Counted from the stretch's first letter, positions 45,162-56,989 are shown. The stretch: 64,000 bases of DNA from Phaeosaccion multiseriatum (GCA_965112735.1 OZ218956.1:372001-436000), one strand, 5' to 3'. A program made the numbers and translations. Notes: generated by a model not told the origin, from the letters alone.

Positions 45162-46921
45162 ATGAAGGATCATAGCCCGCAAGGGAAGTCGTACGGGCCC
45201 AATGGCCCCAACCCTGCTGGTAACGGCAGGAATAGCAGCACCAGCCCCAACACCAGCGCCACGAGCAGGGACAGCAATACAGTAAACAGCAATCAAAGCC
45301 GCACCGGTAGCGGCGGTCTTCGCATCAGCAACAGCTCTCTTGGAAGCACCTCCACCGCGCGTCACCTCAGTGGGGTCAACAATGGTAGCGGAAGCAGCAA
45401 GCGCAGCAGCCGCGCCGGTAGAAGCGCGCTGATCCACTCCAGACTCAGGCCGCACACCGGGCGACGCTCCAGGAGGAACTCTCACGACGGGAGCCTACCG
45501 TACCACAATGCCCGATCTCGACCTAGTACTAGTGACAGCAGCAGCAGTAGCAACGGCCGCGGTGGTGTCTGTAGCACCGGCTTCGCCCCCTGGCGGTGCG
45601 CGATGGGCCTCACCAGCATCCGGCAGGTCTTCGTCATCACGCTGGTCATGACTGTGTACAGGTGAGAGGAGAGCCCCGCGGGATGGTCAGTGATGGCACT
45701 CTACTACTCGCCTTATAACAGCGAGGGAAGTAGTTCCATGCCGTGCGGTTCTATTGTCCGATGTCGCGGCGCACGGCAGACTAAGACGAGTGCACTAGCA
45801 CGGCCACCCCACCCACACTTTTTCAAAGCGCTTCTTTTTGCATTGAGGCACACTGCAAGCAAAACATTTCATGGTCACCTTTCCCCTGAGGCACAGAGCC
45901 AAGAAAGGGGTGAATCTTTGGCTTCGGTCAAGGCTTGAGGTCCCGGGAGGCAGGCAGGGACAAGGTCAGGGGATGAGAGCGAGCTAGGCACCAGGCATGC
46001 CCATTGTACCCTTCTCCTCGTGGTGCAGAAGACCGGCATACGAGCTGAGTGGGCCTCACGCACGCACCCACATGCAACCCTCCGTTCTGCCCGTTCTGCC
46101 CCCCGCCCCTCCCCCCTGCTTGCCCCCCTGTACTGTGTTGCGGCAGCTTGTTCCTACTTCACTGCAGCAATAACTTCCACATCGTAGACCGGGGGTGGAC
46201 ACCAGAGTCGCCAGAGGTGTATGAGCCGCCGACGATGGACGTCAATACGTGCAGCTGCGGGGGGCAGGAGCTACCGCTCGACAGTGTCATCCTCAGCCTG
46301 AGCAAGGTGCGCCACCTCCCTTACTTCCTTCCCTCCTTCCTTCTTCCTTCCTCCCTACCTTACCTGCCTACCTACCTACCTACCTACCTACCTACCTACC
46401 TGCCTGCCTCCTACCTACCTACCTACCTACCTACCTACCTACCTACCTACCTTCCTACCTTCCTCCTTCCTCCTTCCTTCCTTCTCACCTACCTGCCAAC
46501 TTACCAAAACGCCCCTTCACAGGCTGGCATACACATTGGGCTGAGACTGTCCGCTGCTCCCTCCCCTCCCCCCTGCAGCTGCCACACCCCTTCTTCTTGT
46601 TAATGTTATTCGTTCGACTTCTTCCCTCGTTCCTCCAATGGACAGCCCTTCCGCTTCTTCGAGAGCAATCACTGGTTCCACATTTCGGAATACTTCCTCT
46701 CTCGACACGCCGTGGTTGCCCCTCTGCTGCCGCCCAATGCCACCATCTTCATCGTGGCCAACAGCGAGGTGAGATGGCGAAGGGAGGGAGCTGTGATAGC
46801 GGCATGAAACTGTTGACACGGCACGTGCATCCGAACCCTGTTGTTTCATCACGAGTATCGAACCATGTTGTTTCATCGCGAGTATCATTGCCGCCGAACG
46901 GAAAAGCCTCTTTTGTGTGTA

Positions 46922-47003
<82 letters not shown>

Positions 47004-50000
47004 GGCCGTCCTCTTTTCTTCACTTTGCGGTGTGGACTAAATCGAACGACCGAACCGAACTGAACCGAACTGAACCGAAACACGGCATTGGACCGGAGAA
47101 GGTTTTTGTGGACCGGCTGGTGCTCATGACTTTCTTCCTCCTGCTCGTGGCCTTTACGGACGAGACCACGGTGCGGGTGGAGGTGCTTCCCAGCGCGGCG
47201 GTGCAAGAACTCAGGCACATTAAGGGGGAGGAGGTGCGTGGCGTGTGTTATTACTATTATGTCAGGGCTCACGCAGAGCGAGCGAGATGAGAGCAGTGTT
47301 CCTAACCTCTCTTGACCGGGTCTCCCTCCCTCCCTCCCTCCCTCCCTCCCTCCCTCTTTCCCTCACTTCCTCCCTCCATCCATCCCTTCCTCCCTCCCTC
47401 CCTCCCTCCCTCCCTCCCTCCCTCCCTCCCTCCCTCCCTCCATCCCTCCATCCCTCCATTCCTCCCTCCCTCCTTTCTTCCTCCATCCCTCCCTCCCTCC
47501 CTTTCTTCCTCCATCCTGGGGGCGCGAGAGGCGTGAGTGCGATACCCTTCAGACTAGCCCTTCGCCAACCAACGAGCACTAACGAGCCGAAACTGATACT
47601 CGTTTGGTCATCCCCTGCCCGCAGGTGCTGTCGCTGGATGTGAGCTCTGTGGACCGTTACGTTTATGACGCATCCCTCCCTCCGCTGAGGCGCCTCTACC
47701 GCGTACGGCACGGCCTCGCAGAGGGGGCCTACGACAGGTATGTGTGTGTGTGCGTGTGTGCGTTTGTGTTTTGTGTGTGTGCTGTGTGTGTGGACACGTA
47801 TCGACTGGACACGCAGATGGCACTGGATGGGGGTGGATGGGGTTGGCCTTCTTTCTGGTCTGTCTGTGTGTCTCTCTAGCGGTCTACCAGTCAGTCTGTC
47901 TGTCTGTCTGTCTTCCTATCTATCTATCAATCAATCTGTCTGTCTCTCTGGTCCATCTGCCTTTCCATCTGTCTGTCTATCTGTCACTGTGTATATCTGT
48001 CTCTGTCTCTGTCTGTCTGTCAGTCTATCTGTCTGTCCATCCATCCCAGACGGGGGGGCGATGTGTGTGGACACCATTGCTGCGCCTCTTAAGATTTTGA
48101 TTTGCCCCTATCGACCGACCTCAAGATGGGGGCTTGGCAGATTGATAACCTGAAACTGAAACTGTTTCTCGCTTGACAGAGAGGGTTTCCAGGCCGTGGC
48201 GGCGATAGTTGAGGAGGACGACGGGGAGGGAGGGCACCTTACAGAGTCGGGCAGGTACGAGTCCAGCTTCAGTTTCAGTTTATTAGACCTTTTCATGGGG
48301 GAGGTGTGTGGCCCCGTGTTGCCCGTGGTGGTTCGTACGCCTGTGGGGAGGTTCGATTCGTGGTGTCTGACCAAATCTTCTTCTTTTTTCTTTTTTGTCT
48401 GCCTCGACTGCTTTGACCACCAAACAAACGAAAACAGAGACGCAGAGATGGACGGAAACTTGGGCGGAGCGATGGGCGGAGCGAGTTTCGGGGAGGAGGC
48501 GCAGCAGCCAGCCCGCCTGCTCGACCGGGGCAGGCGGGAGGGAGCGGGGGACAAGAGGCGGCAGCTGGAAGCTCGCCCCATACTCACTTCGAGTAACGCC
48601 ATACTCACTTCGAGTAACGGGTGTCAGAGGGGGGGCGAGGAGGGCACAGCAGTGCCGGCTGTTGCTGTTGCTGTTGCTTCTGCCCCTCTCCCTGGCCGCC
48701 GGGAAGGAGGGGGGAGGAAAAGACTCCTCGGAGGTGTGGGGAGGGTGGCTCAATGGAATGAGGGCGCCGGTCTTTTGGATCGGGGCGGAAGTGGTACGGC
48801 GGGGGGTGGGGCCAGCGGGGAGAGGGAGAGGGAAGGAGGGGGACGAGGGCTGGAGGAAGTGGCGTCACAACTACTACAGACGTGGGGTGAAGGGGCAGGG
48901 GCACAAGTGGGTGAGACGATGCACAAGCACCAGGAGGGAGAGGGAGAAGAGACGGCGGAGGTAGGGGAGAGGGTGGAGGGGCGAGAGGGCGGGGGAGAGA
49001 CGGGTATACCACGGAAGGACAAGAAGGGAACGAGGAAGCGCCCGAGAGTGACAAGGAGAGAGACGAGCATAAAGGGGGGAGGACAGGAGGGGCAGAGCAA
49101 ACAACAGGGGCACGGGCAAGGACAAGGAAAGATGGCAGCAGAGGGCGGTTCGGGCTGTGAATGTGCTACGTGGGTAGGCGAGTACGGGTCAGCGCCCGTG
49201 GAGAGGGGCTTCTGGTTCGGGGGAGAAGAAGGCGTGAGGAAGGCAAGGAAGCGCGTTGACCACCTGTGTGGGGGCACCTTTCAAGCAAAGTGAGTGAGGT
49301 GGGAGATGGGGAGGGAGGAGAAGAGGGGAGGGGGGCGCAAAGGCACACTGTGCCGGTGAGTGAGTACCCCACCCCCCCCACCCCACGCTCTGTCACTCAC
49401 TGGCGGTTCACTGCTTCTCTACTTCTCTGCCTTCTCCGCCCTTCGCATGTCAGGAAGCGAGCGGCTGAAGCAGCAGCAGCAGCAGCAGCAGGAGGAGGAG
49501 GAGGAGCGGCGGACGGCGATGGGGGAGGTGTGACCCCGCCTGCTCCGGCACCACCTCACCGGTTGGTAATCTACCAACGCGACTACAACAGACGCCTCAT
49601 CAACATCAGCGCAGTGGAGCACGAGCTTCGAATCGCTCTGGGGCGGCAGTGGGAGATTACCACCCTATTGCACAGCAACGGGCACCACCCTTGCTTCCTG
49701 TATGAAACGTTGATGGATGCGGACATTCTCGTCACTCCCCATGGCTTCCAAAGCATGCTGCTGCTCTTCATGCCTCCGGGCTCCACCATTTTTGAAATTT
49801 TCCCCTACAAATACTGGAAAGAGGTGAGAGAGTTGGTGATGCAGAGGGAGGGAGCGAGGGCGTGAGTGAGTGAGTGCGTGAGGGAGGGAGAGAGGGAGTG
49901 AGGGAGGGACGGAGTGAGCTGGTGATTGAGAAGGAGCGAGTAAGTGAGTAGGTGAATGAGGGAGAGAGGGAGGGAGTGCGTGAGAGAGGGAGTAAGTGAG

Positions 50001-52033
50001 TGATGTGGGTTTGTAGATGGGAGTAAGTAAGTGAGTGAGGGACGGAGGGAGTGAGCGAATGGGTGAGTGAGTAAGTGAATGAGTGAGTGAGTGAGTGAGT
50101 GAGTGAGTGAGTGAGTGAGTGAGTGAGGGAGGGAGGGAGAGAAGGGAGTGCGTGAGGGAGGGAGAGAGGGAGTGAGGGAGGGACGGAGTGAGCTGGTGAT
50201 TGAGAAGGAGCGAGTAAGTGAGTAGGTGAATGAGGGAGAGAGGGAGGGAGTGCGTGAGAGAGGGAGTAAGTGAGTGATGTGGGTTTGTGGATGGGAGTAA
50301 GTAAGTGAGTGAGGGAGGGAGTGAGGGACGGAGGGAGTGAGCGAATGGGTGAGTGAGTAAGTGAATGAGTGAATGAGTGAGTGAGTGAGTGAATGAGTGA
50401 GTGAGTGAATTTGTGAGTGAGTGAATGAGTGAGTGAGTGGGAGACGGAGTGAGTGAGTGAATGAGTGAGTGGGGTAGTGAGGGAGTCGTGAGTGATGTGG
50501 GTTTGTGGATGGGAGTAAGTAAGTGAGTGAGTGAGGGGGTGGATGGGTGGGTGGGTAAGTGAGTGAGTGAGTGAGTGAGTGAGTGGAGCGGGTGGGTGGG
50601 TGGGCGGGTGAGGGAGCTGGTGGGTGAGTGGGTGGGTGAGTGCTTCTCTGCCAGGGCGGGGCAGTGGCATGCTTGTGTGTCGGGTAGAGGGTCGAGCGCG
50701 CCTACGAGCATTTGAGTTCCAATTTGCTTAAACGCCCCCCCCTACCCTCCTCCCCTCCCCCTCCTTCCTCCCCTGCTGACTCCGACTGACTGACTCTGCC
50801 TGACTGCTCGGTGCGTAGGGCTATGCTCCCCTCGCGGAGGAGTGGGGGCTTGGGTATGAGTATATTATGAGCAGGAGCGTGTCTCTGCTGCGAGGGTTGG
50901 TGCTCTTCTTCATCCCTTCCCAGCAGGTCATGCGCAACATTCACTTCCGCAAGTTCAGCCGGTGAGTAAGGGGTTTGAGAGGGGTATAGGGGGAGGGAAA
51001 CATGGATGTGATGGGGGTATAGGGAGAGGGAAACATGGGTGTGAGGGGGGTATAGGGGGAGGGAAACATGGGTGTGAGGGGGGTATAGGGAGAGGGAAAC
51101 ATGGGTGTGAGGGGGGTATAGGGGGAGGAAAACATGGGTGTGAGGGGGGTATAGGGAGAGGGAAACATGGGTGTGAGGGGGGTATAGGGGGAGGGAAACA
51201 TGGGTGTGAGGGGGGTATAGGGGGAGGGGGTCTTGAGGTTGCACTTGGCGGGGGGTTGTCCAGCTCGGGGGTGCACCTCGGTCAGTCGGGGGGTTGGTTG
51301 CCTGCTTCCCTCCCTTCCTGTCCTTGCATGCCCTTGCGTGGCTGGCGAGTGAGTCTCTTCTCTTGTCGCATTCTCGTCGGGGCGCTGCTTTCCTTTGCTT
51401 TAGGGGCTGTGTCTCTCTCTGACTGAGGCTCCTCAGCCTCTGCTGTTATCCTCTACTGCCATCGACTGCCATCCTCTACCCTGTGACACTCATCGTCCGC
51501 GGGCCGGGGGCGTAGGAGGGGGGCTATTTGTACATTGCGCTCTTTGGAACCTATACCCCCCCCAGCCCTGCCTGGGCGAGCCTTCCTTCCTTCCTTCCTT
51601 CCTTCCTTCCTTCCTTCCTTCTTTCCTTCCTTTCTTCCTTCCTTCCCTCCTTCGGGCGCGTGTGGTCTGTCGGTCGCTTACAGTCACTCTGTGCGCTTCC
51701 TCCCTCTCCGTGCCCTCCCCACGCTCTCTCGCCCTGCCCTGTAGGGCGGACGACGTTGTGCTAGAGCTCAGGCATGTTGACCGCATCGCAAGGGCAGCGG
51801 CGGCAGCCACCAAGAGCAAGAGGGGCTACATCGAGGAGGAGGAGGAGGAGGAGGAGGAGGAGGAGGAGGAGGAGGAGAGGAATGAGGAGGGGCATGAGGA
51901 GGAGGAGGAGGAGGAAGAAGAGGGGAAGGAGGAGGAGGATGAGGAGGAGAAGGGGAATGAGAAGGAGGAACAGGGGGAGGAGGAAGAGGAGGAAGAGGAG
52001 GAAGAGGAGCAGGAGGAAGCAGAAGGCCAGTAG
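45162..52033 (+). CDS. GT61-family (DUF563) type II membrane glycosyltransferase
   Basis: Exons 45162-45661, 46147-46306, 46646-46768, 47102-47233, 47625-47737, 48180-48254, 48438-49289, 49454-49823, 50819-50961, 51745-52033; 918 residues. The N-terminal 145 residues are Ser/Asn/Arg-rich (cytosolic), then one membrane anchor, IRQVFVITLVMTVYSLFLLH. The lumenal part begins CSNNFHIVDRGW and FESNHWFHISEYFLSRH. An Arg/Gly-rich insert (exon 7, 284 residues) separates this from the catalytic C-terminal region LVIYQRDYNRRLINISAVEH, ADILVTPHGFQSMLLLFMPP, STIFEIFPYKYWKEGYAPL. The TPHG...LLLFMPPG segment matches the GT61 signature around the donor site (xylosyl- or GlcNAc-transferases of the Golgi/ER). 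The tail is poly-Glu. Acceptor and linkage unknown. Exon 6 is 75 bases and flanked by complementary repeats. Confidence 0.85.
46363..46452. repeat. (CTAC)n microsatellite in GT61 intron
   Basis: TACCTACCTACC run between pyrimidine-rich flanks. Confidence 0.9.
46919..47003. repeat. (GT)n microsatellite in GT61 intron
   Basis: About 85 bases of GT/GC alternation in the 46769-47101 intron, followed by CCGAACTGAACCGAACTGAA repeats. Confidence 0.9.
47321..47515. repeat. (CCTC)n tract in GT61 intron
   Basis: About 190 bases of CCCTCCCT/CCATCCCT on +. Confidence 0.9.
47895..48045. repeat. (TCTG/TCTA)n region in GT61 intron
   Basis: Degenerate tetranucleotide array with several interruptions. Confidence 0.8.
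49861..50640. repeat. (GAGT)n array with 281-bp higher-order duplication
   Basis: The 49824-50818 intron begins GTGAGAGAG and is filled with GTGAGTGAG. A block of about 150 bases at 49890-50044 recurs at 50171-50320, and its end recurs again near 50490-50525. Confidence 0.9.
50975..51230. repeat. 33-34-bp minisatellite in GT61 intron
   Basis: About seven copies of a unit containing GAAACATGGGTGTGAGGGGG, next to the donor at 50962. Confidence 0.9.
51590..51652. repeat. (CCTT)n microsatellite in GT61 intron
   Basis: TTCCTTCCTTCC run upstream of the last exon. Confidence 0.85.
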
Positions 52034-52491
52034 GATGAAGAGGCAGAGGGAGGAGGAGAAGGGTAGTGGACGAGGAGGAGGACTTTCAAGCCTCTCTGAA
52101 GAAGCGTGAGCCCTCCTGCCTCCCCTCCCTCCCCCCTCCTCCCCTCTCTTTATAAAAGTAGCTGCTTCAAGGCAAGTCTGTTTGAATACAATTTCAACTC
52201 TGGAGCAAGCCTTTCCTCCACAGACCCCCAATCTCACCAGTTACCAGAGCCGAAAGAGGAAGAATGCCCCCTGCGTCAGTTTGACTGCTCCCACGTAAAT
52301 GCATCCTTTGGAGTGCTCGAGCCAGTCGAGAACAAAAAGAGGGGCAATTTTTTTTGGCCGAAACCGTCAAAAAGGCTTATTTTTACTTTTGTAGGGGTGC
52401 CTCGAAGAAGATGAAAGAGGCAGTTTCCGCCCCTCCCCCTCGGCTCAAACTGGCTTGCTCCCACGTCACCTGAAGTGGAGTGACAAGAACG
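52034..52491. promoter_or_regulatory. Intergenic region with TATA box
   Basis: TATAAAAG at 52151-52158 on + is the clearest TATA-like box in the window and precedes the next + strand gene by about 340 bases, implying a leader of roughly 300 bases. A T8 run lies near 52350. No other gene seen. Confidence 0.4.
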
Positions 52492-53457
52492 ATGAGAGGC
52501 ACACACAAAAAAGCAAGAACGATGAGAAGCATGAGCACACCAAGCCCACACAAGGTCATACCCTTGGAGCAAGCCCACTACGGAGAGCACTACTGGAATA
52601 TTGAGGAGGCTAGGAGACGCCCCATGGCCTGGGCGGGAGCACCACTCGCACTGCCAAGGGTTGGCAGGGGCAACAGAAGAAGAAGGACAATGTCGTTCGC
52701 TGCACTGCCCTCTGCCATGCCCTGTTCTAGGGCAGCCCAGCTACTCCGCCGGGCAGGCAGAAGAACGCGCTCGTTTTTGTCTCGCACCATGTCCTGGCAG
52801 GGAGTGAAGGAGGACTGTCCATGCTCCTACCAGTGCCAGTGGGACGAGTATTCGAGTATCTCCGGTAGTGGTCATAGCGCAGGAGAGACTGAGGAGAACG
52901 AGGAGAAGGAGCAGCGAGTCTCCTCCTGTGCGCCCCCCCCGGTGTCCCCGAAGGTTGTTCGCGACTGGAGGATCATGAAAATAAAGATGATGTCGGTGGG
53001 GATGTTCCGAAGGGAAGGGCTGGAGCGCCGCAGAGCCTTGGAGCTCGCAGCAGCGGAGACCAGGAGGCTCGTTCGCCTGAGCTGGAGCGTCCAAGAGGGC
53101 TGTATGGACGGTCAGCTGCCCTTTGCCGTTTGTCGGGGCACACGCGATGTGCAGCAATTCAGCGCCATGCAGGAGCTGGAGTGGGAGGCGCAGGTCCTGG
53201 TTTCCCAGATTGGGTATTCGCCCCATCTGCAGAGTCGCACCGACAAAGCCAAGAGTCCGGAACAAGGCCGGGAGGAAGAGGAAGAAGAGGAGGAGGGGGC
53301 GGGGCGGGGGAAGGGAGGGTTGGAGCAACGGAGGGAGGGTATAGAGCTACAGCGGACAAGACAGCTGATGCGGCTGAAAAGGAGACCAACCCTGACGCGG
53401 CAGGCATCGGCGCCCGTAGTCGGCCCTGGACAAGTTTCTAGTTGTCGCCGGCCGTAA
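52492..53457 (+). CDS. Single-exon gene, unknown
   Basis: 321 residues without introns. It starts MRGTHKKARTMRSMSTPSPH, basic, then HYGEHYWNIEEARRRPMAW. The middle has a Cys-containing stretch, VKEDCPCSYQCQWDEYSS, and a globular part, KVVRDWRIMKIKMMSVGMFR then LERRRALELAAAETRRLVRL and VQQFSAMQELEWEAQVLVSQ. The tail is Glu-rich then Arg-rich. No family recognised. An ATG upstream is absent; the frame opens with a GTG four codons earlier. The stop codon lies inside an inverted repeat (53424-53519). Confidence 0.65.
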   Translation: MRGTHKKARTMRSMSTPSPHKVIPLEQAHYGEHYWNIEEARRRPMAWAGAPLALPRVGRGNRRRRTMSFAALPSAMPCSRAAQLLRRAGRRTRSFLSRTMSWQGVKEDCPCSYQCQWDEYSSISGSGHSAGETEENEEKEQRVSSCAPPPVSPKVVRDWRIMKIKMMSVGMFRREGLERRRALELAAAETRRLVRLSWSVQEGCMDGQLPFAVCRGTRDVQQFSAMQELEWEAQVLVSQIGYSPHLQSRTDKAKSPEQGREEEEEEEEGAGRGKGGLEQRREGIELQRTRQLMRLKRRPTLTRQASAPVVGPGQVSSCRRP

Positions 53458-53519
53458 GCTGGAAACCGGCCGACTCACTCGCGCCGGCTTTCAGTAGACA
53501 TGAAGAAACCTGTCCAGGG
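53424..53519. repeat. Inverted repeat spanning a stop codon
   Basis: CCCTGGACAAGTTTCT (53424-53439) pairs with AGAAACCTGTCCAGGG (53504-53519), one mismatch. The 64-base loop contains a second short repeat, GCCGGCCGTAAGC/GGAAACCGGCC. Confidence 0.8.
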
Positions 53520-54359
53520 TCGACTTTCGGGCAGTAGCTAAGATGTGTACATACCAGCCTCTGGCGTTTACATGTGAAGAGAGTAGCTATGTAGCACACA
53601 CATGACACGCTACCAACACTTCGATCAATGTGAATAATGAGCAACAAGTACTCGGGTTAAGTGCCCTTCGGAGCCGCACCTGCTCTCGTTCCTGCTTCCT
53701 CAGCTTCAATCTGCACCCTTGAAGAAAAGAACGACCCATACTGTACAGAGCAGTCTCCCTCGAGGCCTAAGCTGTACGACTGAGTGCATGTGTGTGCGTC
53801 TGTGCGTGCAGAGAAGTGAAGTAAGCTGAATAATCATAGGGAGGGAGGAGGGAGGGAGGGCCCCTATTTTCTTTCGCTTTCCACCACATCCTACCATATC
53901 CCCCCACATCCTCAACCCTCGCCCCTTCGTCCTCGGTCATTTTCGGCCTATATAGCGGAATGTGTGCCGGCTGGTGCGTGCCGGCTGGCGCCGGCGATAG
54001 GTCAATAGCGTATTAGGGGTCGACTCTTCGGGACGAACAGGTTCAGGCGCATAGGTGAGTTTGTAACGAGCAGCTTGAAATCACTTCACTCTCGAGTGTG
54101 CAGTGATCTTTTCGCAAGGAAGGAGGGAAGGGAGGGAGTGAGGGTCGATGAGGGAGGGAGGGAGGGAGGGAGGGGCATATCTAAGACTCATTAGGAATCA
54201 CTTATCGTAAGGAGGGGGGGAGGAAGGGGGGCTAATGATCTCCTTGAAGGGAGGGGAGGGCGGGAGGGCGGCGCTGCATTTGAAGTATTTTTTTGAAATC
54301 ACAGATGGATTCTGAATTCGAAGAGAGCAAGCAACAGCAAAAAACTTTTGCACCATGAG
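53458..54359. other. Intergenic region
   Basis: Lower GC than most of the window. It holds GTCGACTTTCGGG and GTCGACTCTTCGGG (53519 and 54019), a TATATAGCGG segment near 53949, GCCGGCTGG repeated twice (53966, 53980) and two GGGA runs. No gene supported. Confidence 0.55.
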
Positions 54360-56951
54360 ATGATAAGGCGGAGGCTTCAAAGGCCTTCTCGAGCAGCAGC
54401 TGCAGCAGCGCTCTTGGCGGCGCTGGCCCCAGGTGGGGTGAGATGCTTCATGATGGCCTCGCCGTCTACAGGGAGCTTGTCGACAAGCCGCCTTCCTCTC
54501 CGTGCCGCCTCGGAAGTCGGGCCCTCCGGTAGGCTTTGTCCTTTTGCCTCTCGTCGATGTCTTCTCACACACAGTCCCAGTCAAGAAGGCCTTCTTACCT
54601 CTCCTTCTCCCCCACCCCAAAAGGCCCATCGTCGAGACTGGAGGAGGGGAAGGGAAAGAGCGAGGGCAAGGGTAAGAGCAAGCGTGGCAGGTACCCGGCT
54701 GTGTCTCTCTTTACGGGTAGTCCTGCTCAGCAGCAGCGCGAGGAGAGCGAGGCGAGGAGGGCGACAGCAGCTTCGTATCTGATGCACCCCTGCGGCTTCA
54801 GCCCGCTGCAAATCCAGCACATGTTCGGCGCTTTCCCGGCCCTACGGTCCATGCCTCCCGCCGCGCTCTCCTTTCTTCCCAAGACCCGCTTCCTCCTCCA
54901 CACACTGGCAGGGGTAGGGGCAGCAGGGGAAATAGGGGCATCTACTGCTGCTGCCACCGCCGCCGCTGCTCGAGAGAGCATCGTAGGCTTTCCTCAATTC
55001 TTCGGCCGTCAGCTGGAAAAGGAGCTGGCCCCTCGCCACTCCTGGCTAATGTACAGCAGCCTCCGCTCCTCCGGTTTGATCTTCAGCGACGGCCTGGACC
55101 TACCTGATGTCGACTGCCATCCCGTGCCGTATGGGGCGGAGCTACTGGAGGATGAGTGCAAGCTCCTCAGGCAGATGGTCGGGCTAAGCACGGAGGAATT
55201 CGTCCGGAGGTGAGCAAGGGAGAGAGGCACTCGGTTGCTTTACTCTAAGTGGGAAGGGGCGAGGGGGAGGGGGGGGGCTGTCCTGAATGGTGGAGAGGAG
55301 AGCGTGGCGTGGGCGGACCGACTGTCTTCGTCTGCATGGAAGGGCGGGCGGCTCTTGGACTGGTGAGACCGTCCTTTCCATCGGCTTGGTAGTAACTTGG
55401 CAGCGACTGACTCGACTCGCTCGCTGCGGCCGGTGTAAAGATTCTCTTTATCCTCTGTCGCTCGCTCTGTCTCTTACCATCTCTTATCTCTCTCTTTGTC
55501 TCCTTCTCTCGCCCTCTCTCTCTCTCGCTCTCTTCTCTCTCTCTCTCGCGCGCGGTGGCTCTTCCTGCTTGCTAATTGCCTCCCTCCCTCGCTCCAGATT
55601 CACACCTGCCTCGACAGCACGCGATTACGCTGACTTCGAAGGCCGCTTCTGCAGAGGGGCCTTTGACGCTGCCAGAAGAGGTGCGTGCGTTGTAATCTGC
55701 TCCATGCCAATCTCACTCACACGCATGAACTCGTGCGGCACGGGGGGGCAGAAGGGTAGTTTCCCTGTCTGGAGAGACTCAGGGATTCATTCTCCCTTCT
55801 ATCCACACACACGCCCTCTCTTCTCCCCACTCCCCTCTCTCAACACATTTCTGCCCGTCTCGCTCCTTGCCTCCCCACACCGCTGTATCACCAACTGCTG
55901 TATGGCCAGGCGATGCCGCCATTCTCCGGCTACTGGTGACGCACGGTTGGACCCCCTCCGAGCAAGACCGCCGAGGCTGCACGGCACTCTTCTGGGCGGC
56001 CGGGGGGGGGCACCTAGAGGCGCTCCAGTGTCTGTACGACGTTGGGGGACTCAACGTTGTGCAAGAGGGGGAGGATGGGTCTACGGCTCTGCACTGGGCT
56101 GTGGCCGGCGTCACGAGGGATCGGTTTGGCTCGGGGGGGCACAGCAACACGAGCCGATGGCTGGTGGGCAAAGGTGTGTGTGTCTTTGTGTGTCGGCCCC
56201 TTTTAGACACTCCCTCCCTCCCTCCCCCACCACCTCACCGCCGCCGCATAACATTGAGTCTTTGAGTCGCTCTATGCTCCAAAGGAGGCAGGCAGGCAGG
56301 CAGGCAGGCAGGGATGTAGGCAGGTGCCGATCGAATGGCTGTACTGACGCTCCACTCCGTTCCGATCCCCATGGGCTCAGGAGCGGACCCGAATGCGGTG
56401 ACGGAGGATGGCAACTCGGTGCTACATTGGGCGGCTTGGGCGGGAGACTTGGAGCTGGTGCGTTGGCTGGTGGAAGACGTAGGGGTGGACCTGCACGCGG
56501 AGAATAAGGTGAGAGGTGTATGGGACAGAGAGACAGAGGGAGGGAGAGTGGGAGGGTGCGTGTGTTTGTGAGGAGTAAGGCATTGATTGGCGACCTTCCA
56601 ACTTCTGGCTGGGACCCATTGGTGGGGGCGTGGGGGCCAAGGCAGCCAACCTTGGGACTCTGCTCGGGGATGTGCGTCTGGCTTGGGGGGTTGGTGCGCC
56701 CCATAAGGTGTGTAGCAGGGGGCCCACAGAGGAAGGTGTGTAGGTTTGCACCTGTTCCCACGTCCTCACGAGGGCGAGGTGTGTATTTGCCATGTGTTTG
56801 CATGTGCGTGCGTGCGTGCCCTCTTGCTTTAGTCGACTATTCCTCGACCATTTTTTTACCACGTTTCTATCCTTACTCTTCCACTCCTTACTCTGCTCAG
56901 AACGGGTGTACGGCTGCCCACTGGGCTTCGAGCGGGGGCAAGTTGGAGGTA

Positions 56952-56989
<38 letters not shown>

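Noticed and set aside
44940-45485. 181-codon minus-strand frame with an Ala/Val-rich product
   Set aside because: It is antisense to the Ser/Asn-rich N-terminal exon of the GT61 gene, whose frame continues through consistent splice junctions.
48340-48365. GAGGTTCGATTCG resembling a tRNA B box
   Set aside because: No matching A box, acceptor stem or cloverleaf around it. I found no tRNA or rRNA gene in the window.
49665-50711. 348-codon minus-strand frame of HSLTHSLTHS repeats
   Set aside because: Pure translation of the GAGT tandem array in an intron.
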